From: Liolophura sinensis
Taxonomy: Eukaryota > Mollusca > Polyplacophora > Chitonida > Chitonidae
Reading direction: 5' to 3'
DNA length: 64,000 bases
Assembly: GCF_032854445.1 (NCBI RefSeq)
Contig: NC_088298.1
Location: 124,001-188,000, forward strand
Part shown: piece after piece, positions 22,261 through 32,823 of the stretch
Layout: each line of letters opens with the position of its first letter
Numbering within the stretch: the stretch's first letter is position 1
Program-made: the position numbers and the translations under genes
Notes under the pieces: generated by a model
The model's database searches: none
Told to the model about the DNA's origin: nothing
What the model saw: only the letters and a program-made list of their open reading frames with translations

Positions 22261-22506
22261 TCGGGTCCTGCGGCATGCTGACTCTACATGAGTCACACTA
22301 TCGTCCCATCTCTTTATTTTACCGTCTTTGGCTGTTTTTTGTTCTTATACTTTTCGATAATATACTGTTTTACATGGTCTCACGTTGTTTGTTTTTTCTG
22401 TCTATGTTTGCACCTTAGCGAAAAAAGATACTGAAGACGTCGTACAAATCGCTAATAGTTCGGCTATGTATTAACTGAAATAGAGATAAATCATCTATAA
22501 CTAACA

Positions 22507-23149
22507 GGGGTTTCCGGGGTGATAAGAATAGGACCTCAGCCCTCTAGGCAAGCTTGTAAAAGTCGACTAACCTAGAGCTCTCCTGTGTGAGTCCGGTGAA
22601 TATGATAGGCTCACATCTTCCCGGTTGTGTGAGAGGCAACTGGGGAGCGACCTGTTTGCCGTGGGTTGCGACCCGTAATCTCCGAGGACGGGATCCTGGT
22701 GGCTGAGGGTGTGTTGGTCTTGCGAGATCCTCACGCCCAACACTCCGCTTTGGCCCTTACTTGGAGTGAGACGGGAGGTCGGATGGGCCCGGTCCGATCA
22801 ATCGGCTTGGTCACGCCTTGCCTCTGCGTGGTCCCAACATTTTTCCATGACACTATTCCTTAGAGAAATTGCTATTTCTGAAATTTCGTTTGCGTGACTA
22901 CGATTGAGGCGGTGGCTCATGGGTCAATCGAGTGGTGTGTATTTGATGTGCCACCTTCTTCTTTGCTCAGGAGACAGAGGTGCTCGTGGTGGGGAATTGG
23001 GTGTGCATGTTAAAGCCATCTATTCGAGTATACCTCACGTGGAGTCCTTGATGCGTTTTCCTGCTGGGTATCCCCGGGTTCAGGCATCGCTCTTGTTGGC
23101 ACTCCGTGGTGGGTGGGGGACACGTGGGGTGAATTTTTATATATCTACC
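22507..23149 (+). promoter_or_regulatory. R2 5' UTR
   Basis: This is the conserved LINE-A leader. It keeps the ggggtttccgg start, the TGTGAG...GGCTCACA inverted repeat (imperfect here) and the gggttgcgaccc hairpin near 22663. It leads to the MSSLN start codon at 23150. Confidence 0.7.
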
Positions 23150-24434
23150 ATGTCTTCATTAAACCTTTCCCCAAATGTTTCAAAAAATGAAGTTTTGATA
23201 GATACGGACAGTGGGTTCAATAATTGGCCTGCCTTTATTGTCCTGTCTACAAAAAAAAACACAAGACCTGCATGCAAATTGGACCCCTTCTTGCTTAAAA
23301 AATGTATAGAAGGATCGGCAGGACAAGTTAAACAAGTTAAAAAGCTTCGATCGGGCGATGTTCTGATCGAAGTATTTCGTAAACAGGAGGCTCTTAATGT
23401 CCATAAATAAAATTGCTGATTTTACTGTTGTGTCTCCTCACACAACATTAAATTCTAGTCAGGGAGTAATCCGAGATAGGGATCAGGACCTTGCCGACTT
23501 CACCGAGGAACAGATATGTTCTGAATTGAAATCGCAAGGAGTTGTTAAAGTCAAGCGATTTACAACAAAAAAAGGCGATAACATTATAAAACTGAATACT
23601 TATTTGCTGACTTTCAACAGTCCATCTGTTCCTCAATCGATCTACATTGGCCCGTACAGTGTTCGAGTGGACCTATACATACCTAATCCAACGAGGTGCT
23701 TTACATGTCAAAAATTTGGGTATGGCAAGGGCCAATGTAGAAATCAGTTGGTGTGTTTCAGATGAGCAGGAGAGGGCCATGAGGGCTTTGACTGCACTAA
23801 AACAAAATGTTTCAATTGTGGCGAAGCCCATATGGCCTCCTCTAAGGACTGTTCTCTTTTTATTAAAGAGAAACAGATTATTACATTAAAGGTGCAAAAT
23901 AACATTACTTACCTAGAAGCACGTCGCCTGATCTCCGCTCAGAGCACTCCCCTGAAAACTTCATTCGCCAATGTAGTCAAGGAAGTGTCCACATCGGTTG
24001 GCACTCAAACATCTATAACTTGGCCCATTGGTGATGACAAGCCTAAAACAATAACTCTACCACAATTAGTTAAACCTGTAAACCAAGCAATGACTTCTTG
24101 TTCTACGCAGACAATACAACCCGATATCGAACGAAAGAACCATAACAGTACATCTGCTCCTGCTGATAAAAATAAATCTAAGGTGGGTCAAAAAGGGTCT
24201 AATCAACAAGATCGTAAACCTAGTGGACAATCAAACCGCCCGTCTAAGGCCACTAGGGATCCCATTCAAACTTATAATAAGTTTGGATCGTTGGAGGGCG
24301 TTGGTCCTTTAGCATCAGATGCGGATGTGATGGATACATCACCCGCATCAGGGAGATCTAACAGCCCATCTCCAAGAAAGGGTCGTCCGCGGTCCAAACA
24401 CAAAGATAAATCTCCTATACGTCTCCCTCCATAA
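23150..24434 (+). pseudogene. R2 ORF1: gag-like protein (third sequence type)
   Basis: It starts MSSLNLSPNVSKNEVL. It has a CIEGSAGQVKQVKKLRSGD block, then a frameshift near 23400. A second open part covers GVIRDRDQDLADF, YIGPYSVRVDLYIPN and the first zinc knuckle, CFTCQKFGYGKGQC. An in-frame TGA at 23763-23765 falls just before the second knuckle. The last 200 codons (23832-24434) hold the third knuckle region (MASSKDCSLF), TWPIGDDK and the basic Ser/Arg/Pro tail ending IRLPP. The stop overlaps the ORF2 start by one base (TAATG). Confidence 0.85.
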
Positions 24435-27221
24435 TGGCGATATACGATAAAATTATACAATGGAATTGTCGAGGTCTTAAGGTAAATTTTATTGAAATAA
24501 CACGGTTTGTTCAATCTTTAAATCCAGCTGCCCTCTGTCTTCAGGAAACTCACCTGAAGACATCTGACAAAGATAAATTATCTCTTAAAAATTATACACT
24601 TTATAGCAATTATTCTGGTGAAGAAGAGCGAGCTTGTGGCGGCTCCTCTATTTTCGTAAATAATATAATTCACAGCCCTGTTGATCTCGTTACTGAGTTT
24701 CAGGCTGTTGCCGTTCGTGTTTCTTTGTCGGAAACAGTTACTTTATGTTCGATCTATATTCCTCCTCATTCTTCTTTGTCAATCTCTCAATTACATAACT
24801 TAAAAGAACAACTCCCATCCCCTTTTATAATAATGGGGGATTTTAATGCCCATAACGCTCTATGGGGCAGTAAAAATAGAAACGCTAAGGGCAAAACTTT
24901 GGAAGATTTTTTATCGAAAGATGAACTGTGTTATTTCAATGATGGTTCTAATACCTATTTACATCCAGGTAATGGCGCTTATTCTGCTATCAATCTCACT
25001 ATCACGGATCCATCACTTCTCCTTGATTTTTCTTGGAAGGTGCATGACGATCTTTGTGGTAGTGACCATTTTCCTATAATCCTAGAACATATCACTTCTA
25101 ATTCTTTAGAACGTGTAGCTAGGTGGAAATTCGATAAAGCAGATTGGATCGCATTTGAGATGTTCTGTGAGGCTGATATCACTCCAGAGACTCTCAAAGC
25201 AGCAGATGATCCTATATTAAAATTTCATGAGCTTGTTTTACAAGCGGCTGACAGAACTATCCCTAAGACCTCGACAAATCCAAAATCCAAAAGTAAACCC
25301 TGGTACGACAATGACTGTCGTAAAGCCATAAAGGACCGTAAAAAGGCTGAACGAAGATTTAATCATTGTCCTACTGATAACAACTTAAACCAGGTTCGTA
25401 TTTTAGAGCTAAGGCTCGTCGGTTACTCAAGTCCAAGAGACGATCTTGTTTTCGAACTTTGTTTCGGGCATTACGTCAAAAACACCCATGCGTAAGGTCT
25501 GGAACATGGTTCAGAAACTTAAGGGGAAAAATAATAAAGCCAAAGTCCAGCATTTAAAAGATGATGAAGATAATATATTAACCTCTCCATCTAATATAGC
25601 CAATAAATTAGCTCAGACAATTTCCAACAAATCTTCTTCTGAGAATTACACTAAAAAATTCCAATATATTAAAAGGAGAAAACTAAATAGCCCTTTTCTT
25701 CTAAAAGTTTAGAAGAATATAATTGTCCTTTTAATATCGAGGAACTTAAAACTGCATTAAAAAAGGCCCACGATACTGCTTGTGGTCCTGATAATGTATA
25801 TAAGTTTCTGAACCATTTACCACTTGAGCCACTGGAGGCTCTCTTGAACTTGCTTAATGATATTTGGATAACTGGTAATTTTCCACCGTCATGGAGGGAG
25901 GCGTGTATTATCCCGGTTCCCAAACCGGGTAAGGATCATACTGATCCAAATAATTACCGTCCCATAGCTCTTACCAGCTGTGTCTGTAAGACTATGGAAC
26001 GGATGATTAATGATAGACTTGTTTGGTTTCTTGAAACCAACAAGTTACTTTCTAATATTCAGTGCGGTTTTCGTCAAGGTAGATCCACTATGGATCACCT
26101 TGTTCGATTTGAAACCTTTATTCGCTATGGCTTCATCAATAACGAACATGTGGTGTCCATATTTTTTGACCTTGAAAAGGCCTACGACACCACATGGAAA
26201 TATGGTATTTTAAAAGACCTCGCGGATATGGGTCTTAAAGGTCGCTTATCTTTATTTATATCTCAATTTTTATCTGATCGTCAGTTTAAGGTACGGATTG
26301 GGTCCACTCTTTCCGACTCTTATGAGCAGGAAATGGGTGTACCCCAGGGCAGCATTCTATCGCCAACTGTTTAGAATAAAAATAAATAGCCTAGCAAAAA
26401 CAATAACATCGGGCACGGAGGGTTCTTTATACGTCGATGATTTCCTTATATGCTTCTGAGCTAAGAATATGAATAACATCGAACGTCAGTTGCAGCTTTG
26501 TCTCAATAAGATCGAGAAATGGGCAACTGAAAACGGTTTTACATTTTCAACATCTAAAACCGTCGGTATGCATTTTTGTAATAAACGGAAACTTCATCTT
26601 GACCCTGAGCTTAATTTTTGTGGTAAACAGGTTAAAATTGTTGGAGAAACTAAATTTTTAAGTATAATATTTGATAGTAAACTATCTTTTATACCTCATA
26701 TTAAAATGCTTAAAGCTAAATGTACAAAGGCTCTGGATATAATTAAGGTCGTGTCTAGCACCGATTGGGGTGCTGACCGATCAGTCTTACTTAATTTATA
26801 TCGTTCTCTGGTGAGGTCTAAATTGGACTATGGATCCATCATTTACGGTTCCGCTAGGAAATCGTACATTAAAATGTTGGATCCTGTTCATCACCAAGGT
26901 TTGAGGCTCAGCCTTGGTGTTTTTAGAACCTCACTAGTAAAAAGTTTATACGTGGAGGCAAATGAATGAATGAATGATTATGGCTTTACGCCACATCGGC
27001 AATATTTCAGCCATATCGTGGCGAGAACATGTTTAAAATCAGGAATCAGTATATGGTTTTCAAGACTGAAGTATGAACATACAAAACAAATGAAAAATGA
27101 CAGACATGTTTAAAACTAGGTAAAACAATCAAAGCTCTTTAAAAACTTGAAAACCACAAAGCTTTTGAAATTTTAATTTGTATATATGAACTAGAAATAT
27201 CTATGTGAAATAAAAATGAAA

Positions 27222-30200
27222 TTATATCTTATGATATAATCCAATATGTTTTAAGTAATTAATGACAGTATCGCCAGCGACACTGTCAAATAAATCATAT
27301 ATAGAGTTGACCGTGTAGAACCTTTGCCGAACATGGGCAAAGTCCACACAGTCAACCAAAATATGTTTGATGCCATATTGAGCATCACATCCAACACACT
27401 CGGGAGCACTGCTCCCATCTAAGATGAAATTGTGTGTCAGATGAGAATGCCCAATACGACACCTTGTTAAAACTACTTGGTCTCTACGAGACATTAGACA
27501 AGTATAGGCATTGTAGCCAATGACAGGATGAATGGCATGCAGTTTATTATGGATCTGCAAGTCCCATTCACCCTGCCAAAGGCCACGAATATATTTAAGA
27601 ATATTAGACTTCACGTCAGCATAAGGGATTTTAACCCGAGATACAGGTTTATATAGGGCAGCTTTCGCTTCCCTGTCCACGACTGTGTTTCCATGGATAC
27701 CAGTGTGACTTGGTATCCAACAGAATATAATATCTTTACCTCTTTTAATTAATTTTCGGTGTTTAGTTATTATCTCAAGTATCAATGGATTTTTTAATTT
27801 ATTATTCTGAATTGCCAAAAGGCAAGACAGCGAGTCGCTGCATATCACTGCCCTCTGGACATGCCCAGAGGAAACATATGATAAGGCCAGGAGTATAGCC
27901 CTGGCCTCTGCAGAAAAGATAGAAGATGAAGGTGGCAGACGAAGAGAAGTCACCCGCTGCTCTAAGACAGCCGCAGCCGCAACCCTGTCCCCATCCTTTG
28001 ACCCGTCAGTATATATAAATTTATAATCCATATAATTAGCTTTAATTTCAGCAAAACCTTGCTGAATTATAAGAGGATTTATATTGGATTTATTATATTT
28101 ACGTAGATCAAATATTAGTTTAGATTGTGGGAGAAGCCATGGAGGAGACTCTGGAAAAGATACCGGAGCTATATCCTCCAGCTTGATGTTAGCACCCACA
28201 ATATGGTCCCGTATGCGAAGACCGAACGAAGGGATCTTGTTAGGACATTTAATATATTTGTCTACATATAATGGATTGAAAACACAGTCGTAGGCAGGGT
28301 TTGTTGGATGTGCTTTAAGCTTTGTAGCATATTGAAGACTAAGTTTAATACGTCGGTTGTATAAGGAAGGCTCATTTGCCTCCACGTATAAACTTTCTAC
28401 TGGTGAGGTTCTAAAAGCACCAAGGCTGAGCCTCAAACCTTGGTGATGAACAGGATCCAACATTCTAATATACGACTTCCTAGCGGAACCGTAAATGATG
28501 GATCCATAGTCCAATTTAGACCTCACCAGAGAACGATATAAATTAAGTAAAACTGATCGGTCAGCACCCCAATCGGTGCTAGACACGACCTTAATTATAT
28601 CGAGAGCCTTTGTACATTTAGCTTTAAGCATTTTTATATGAGGTATAAAAGATAGTTTACTATCAAATATTATACCTAAAAATTTTGTTTCTCCAACAAT
28701 TTTAACCTGTTCACCACAAAAATTAAGCTCAGGGTCAAGATGAAGTTTCCGTTTATTACAAAAATGCATACCGACGGTTTTAGACGTTGAAAATCTAAAA
28801 CCGTTTTCAGTTGCCCATTTCTCGATCTTATTGAGACAAAGCTGCAACTGACGTTCGATATTATTCATATTCTTAGCTCGGTAGCATATAAGGAAATCAT
28901 CCACGTATAAAGAACCCTCTGTGCCAGATGTTAATGTTTTTGCTAGGCTATTTATTTTAATGCTGAACAGAGTTGGTGATAGAATACTGCCCTGGGGTAC
29001 ACCCATTTCCTGCTCATAAGAGTCAGAATGAGTGGACCCAACCCGTACCTTAAACTGACGATCGGATAAAAATTGGGATATAAATATAGGTAAGCGACCT
29101 TTTAGACCCATATCCGTGAGGTCTTTTAAAATACCATATTTCCATGTGGTGTCGTAAGCCTTTTCAAGGTCAAAAAATATGGACACCACATGTTCATTAT
29201 TGATGAAGCCATCGCGAATAAAAGTTTCGAATCGAACAAGGTGATCCATGGTAGATCTACCTTGCCGAAAACCACATTGAATATTAGATAAAAGCTTGTT
29301 GGTTTCAAGAAACCAGACAAGTCTATCATTAATCATCCGTTCCATAGTCTTACAGACACAGCTGGTAAGAGCTATGGGACGGTAATTATTTGGATCAGTA
29401 TGATCCTTACCCGGTTTGGGAACCGGAATAATACACGCCTCCATCCATGATGGTGGAAAATTACCAGTTATCCAAATATCATTAATCAAGTCCAAGAGAG
29501 TCTTCAGTGGCTCAGGTGGTAAATGGTTCAGAAACTTATAATATACATTATCAGGACCACAGGCAGTATCGTGGGCCTTTTTTAATGCAGTTTTAAGTTC
29601 CTCGATATTAAAAGGATGATTATAATCTTCTAAATTCTTAGAAGAAAAGGGCAATTTAATTTTCTCCTTCTGGTTTTTAATACGTTGGAATTCTTTAGTA
29701 TAGTTCTCAGAAGAAGATTTGTTTGAAATTGTTTCAGCTAGTTTATTAGCTATATCGGGTGGAGAAGTTAATATATTATCTCCATCTTTTAAATGCTGAA
29801 CTTTTGCTTTATTATTTTTGCCCTTAAGTTTCTGAACCATGTTCCAGACCTTACGCATGGGTGTTTTTGACGTAATGCCTGAAACAAAGTTCCGCCAACA
29901 AGATCGTCTCTTGGACTTGAGTAATCGACGAGCCTTAGCTCTAAAAATACGAACCTGGTTTAAGTTATTATCATTAGGACAAATATTAAATTTTCGCTCG
30001 GCCTTTTTGCGGTCCTTAATGGCTTTGCGACAGTCCTGATCATACCAGGGTTTACTTTTGGATTTGGGATTTGTCGAGGTTTTAGGGATAGTTCTATCGG
30101 CAGCTCGTAAAACAAGCTCGTTAAATTTTAATATTGGATCATCTGCTGCATTGAGAGTCTCTGGAATGATATCAGCCTCACAGAACATCTCAAATGCGAT

Positions 30201-30880
30201 CCAATCTGCTTTATCGAATTTCCACCTAGCTACACGTTCTAAAGAATTAGAAGTGATATGCTGTAGGATAATAGGAAAATGGTCACTACCACAAAGATCG
30301 TCATGCACCTTCCAAGAAAAATCAAGGAGAAGTGATGGATCCGTGATAGTGAGATCGATAGCAGAATAAGCGCCATTACCTGGATGTAAATAGGTATTAG
30401 AACCATCATTGAAATAACACAGTTCTTCCTTACATAAGAAGTCTTCGACTATCTTGCCCTTATTATTTATGTTATTTATGTTAAAAACGGTTTGGGTAAT
30501 TGTTGTGTCAGATTATGTAACTCATTGGCTGACAAAGAAGTGTTCGGCGGTATATACACTGAACATAATGTGACTGTTTTAGACAGTGAAATACGAACGG
30601 CCACAGCCTGAAGCTCTGTATGCAGAGCAACAGGGCTGTGGATAATACTGTTATTTATGAATATCGAGGAGCCGCCTGCAGCTCGCTCTTCTTCCTTTGA
30701 ATAAATACTATATAATGAATAATTTTTAAGAGTGATTTTATCTTTGTCAGATGTCTTCAGGTGAGTTTCCTGAAGACACAGGGCAACTGGATTTAGAGAT
30801 TGAACTAGCTGTGTTATTTCAATAAAATTAACCTTAAGACCTCGACAATTCCATTGCATAATTTTGTCATATATCGCCAT
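27222..30880 (-). pseudogene. R3 ORF2: RT-RNase H open for over 1,000 codons, endonuclease deleted
   Basis: From 30308 to 27222 an uninterrupted 1,028-residue frame covers the end of the endonuclease (GSDHFPII), RT (YRPIALTS, FFDLEKAYD, GVPQGSILSP, YVDDFLI), RNase H (YTDGSKDGD, AEARAI, CSDSLS, WIPSHTG) and the C-terminal C-x2-C...H...C. The first part (30880-30476) keeps QWNCRGL and LQETHLK. Against R5 and R8, about 45 bases near 30475-30485 are replaced by about 8, removing the MGDFNSHN catalytic loop and shifting the frame. Target nicking should be lost. The same deletion occurs in R6. Confidence 0.93.
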
Positions 30881-32220
30881 TATGGAGGAAGACGTATTGG
30901 GGATTTATGTCTTGACCGAGGACGACCCTTTTTGGGAGATCTACTAGGAGATCTCCCAGGTGCAGATGATGTATCCATCAGGTCTGCACATGAAGTTGAA
31001 GGATCGACATCCTCCAACGATCCAAACTTATTATAAGTTTGGATTGGGTCCCTAGTGGCCTTAGAGGGACGCTCCAGGGGGCCACTAGGTTTATCCTTTT
31101 TATGATTTTTCTCAGATTTATTTTTGTCACCCGTTGTTTTCTGTGAAGAATCAACGGGTTTATTAGATTTAGATTTATTATCACATGAAGTGTGGTCAGA
31201 TAAAGAAGTGCTGGATACTCAGGTAAGGTATTAGGTATTTTAGATGGGTTGATATCAGTCTGAGATGATGAGCTGGCTGTCTTATTTACAGATTTCGTGA
31301 CGAGTTTCTGTGGCTGTTCTTTTTCAAATGGGCCAAGTAAAAGTTCTTTGGACCCCCACAGAAACAGTGGTTTTCCTTACAACGTTGGCAAAAGTAGATG
31401 TTGTAAGGCCATGCGTGACAGAGACCATACGCTTTGCTTCCTGATAGGATATATTATTTTTACATTTTAAGGTTATAATTTCTTTTTCTTTTTTGAAAAG
31501 AGGGCAGTCCTTGGAAGAAGCCATGTGGGCTCCGCTACAATTGAAACATTTTATTGTTTTTGTGCAGTCGAAGCCCTCATGCCCTGCTTCCGCACATCTA
31601 AAGCAGACCAGTGTGTTGCGGCATTGACTCCTGCCATGACCAAACCGCTGGCAGGAGAAACACCGGGTGGGGTTAGGTATAAACAAATCCACCCTCACAC
31701 TATATGGCCCGATAAATATAGACGACGGAAGGGAAGGTCTGTTAAAAGTTATCATATATGTGTTGGTTTTTATCAGGTTTTCATCTCTTCTAATTAGGAA
31801 GCGTTTTACCTTACTTACTTCTTGATGTTTTAGTTCTTCAGTTATTTGTTCTTCGTTCATTTCGGTAAGGTCCTGGTCTCTGTCACGAATTATTCCATGA
31901 CAGCAGTTCAATGTATTATGTGGAGAAACAGAAACAGGCTGCTCTCCTATGTTTTGAATTTTTAATAAATTTATATATTGTTGTTTTCTGGAAACTTCCA
32001 ACAAAATGTTCCCAGATTTCATTTTTTTGACTTGTTTCAGAGTTCCAGCATAACTCTCTAACGTTTTTTTAAGTACAAATGGATTTATTTTCATTTTGCC
32101 TTCATTTTTATTAGATATTACTAAGAAGGTAGGAAAATAAGTATTTTCTCCTTCAATATCTAACGGAACTTCATTTTTTCTTTTCTTAGCAACGACTGTT
32201 GTGATTTCAGAAGAAGCCAT
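30880..32220 (-). pseudogene. R3 ORF1: gag-like zinc-knuckle protein (one frameshift)
   Basis: It starts MASSEITTVVAKKRKNE (32220) with a basic patch. It has the conserved LRSGD/MKSGNILLEV-type block, GIIRDRDQDL, YIGPYSVRVDLFIPN and three zinc knuckles: CFSCQRFGHGRSQC and CFRCAEAGHEGFDC (both C-x2-C-x4-H-x4-C), then CFNCSGAHMASSKDC. It is open for 298 codons to TFTWPI at 31324. A one-base change at the next position, against R5, breaks the frame; the basic Ser/Arg tail continues in another frame to 30880. The stop and the ORF2 start share one base. Confidence 0.88.
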
Positions 32221-32823
32221 GTTATATTTTATTTAATTTCACCCTGCGTGTCCCCCACCCGCCACGGAGTGCCAACAAGGGCAAATCTACCTCTGCGGAT
32301 GACCAGCAGAGAATAAAAACAGGGAATCCACGCAAGGTATACTCGAACAGATTGAGTTATACCAAAAGGTTAAATTCAATCTACTCGATTGACCCATTAG
32401 CCACCGCCTTCTGCATTGACCCCAAAGGAAGTGCTTCTGAAGAAGAGCCAACTTGACATCTCGGTAAGACAAAGAATAACAAACGGGATCAAGTGTAGGG
32501 CTACACATGACCAGCCGATTGATCGGACCGGGCCCATCCGACCTCCCGTCTCTCTCCAAGTAAGGGCCAAAGTGACGTGTTGGGCGTGAGGATCTCGCAA
32601 GACCAACACACCCTCAGCCACCAGGATCCCGTCCTCGGAGATTACGGGTCGCAACCCACGGCAAACAGGTCGCTCCCCGGTTGCCTCTCACACAACCGGG
32701 AAGATGTGAGCCTATTATAATCACCGGGCTCACACAGGAGAGCTCTAGGTTAGTCGACTTTTACGACAAGCTTGCCTAGACGGCTGAGGTCCTATTCTTA
32801 TCACCCCGGAAACCCCACGGGGG
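32221..32823 (-). promoter_or_regulatory. R3 5' UTR
   Basis: This 603-bp leader has the intact LINE-A 5' terminus at 32823, followed in the transcribed direction by the CCCC/GGGG hairpin, the TGTGAGCC...GGCTCACA pair and the gggttgcgaccc hairpin. R8 has a nearly identical leader and R5 a closely related one. Confidence 0.72.

Larger units (their letters stand above)
26966..32823 (-). mobile_element. LINE-A copy R3, full-length, nested in R2
   Basis: This 5,858-bp minus-strand LINE-A is flanked by the 14-bp TSD gtggaggcaaatga (26952-26965 and 32824-32837). The 3' tail is an atgaatga repeat at 26966 and the 5' end is cacggggg at 32823. It landed inside the RT region of R2 in opposite orientation. 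Its long open RT-RNase H frame makes it the best preserved ORF2 here, but a 37-bp net loss destroys the endonuclease. Confidence 0.96.

Noticed and set aside
28084-30369. Open frames on the plus strand across LINE-A copies R3, R5 and R8 (for example 28084-28293, 29839-30369, 39750-40193)
   Set aside because: They are antisense to ORF2, recur only because the LINE copies recur, and show no independent protein features.
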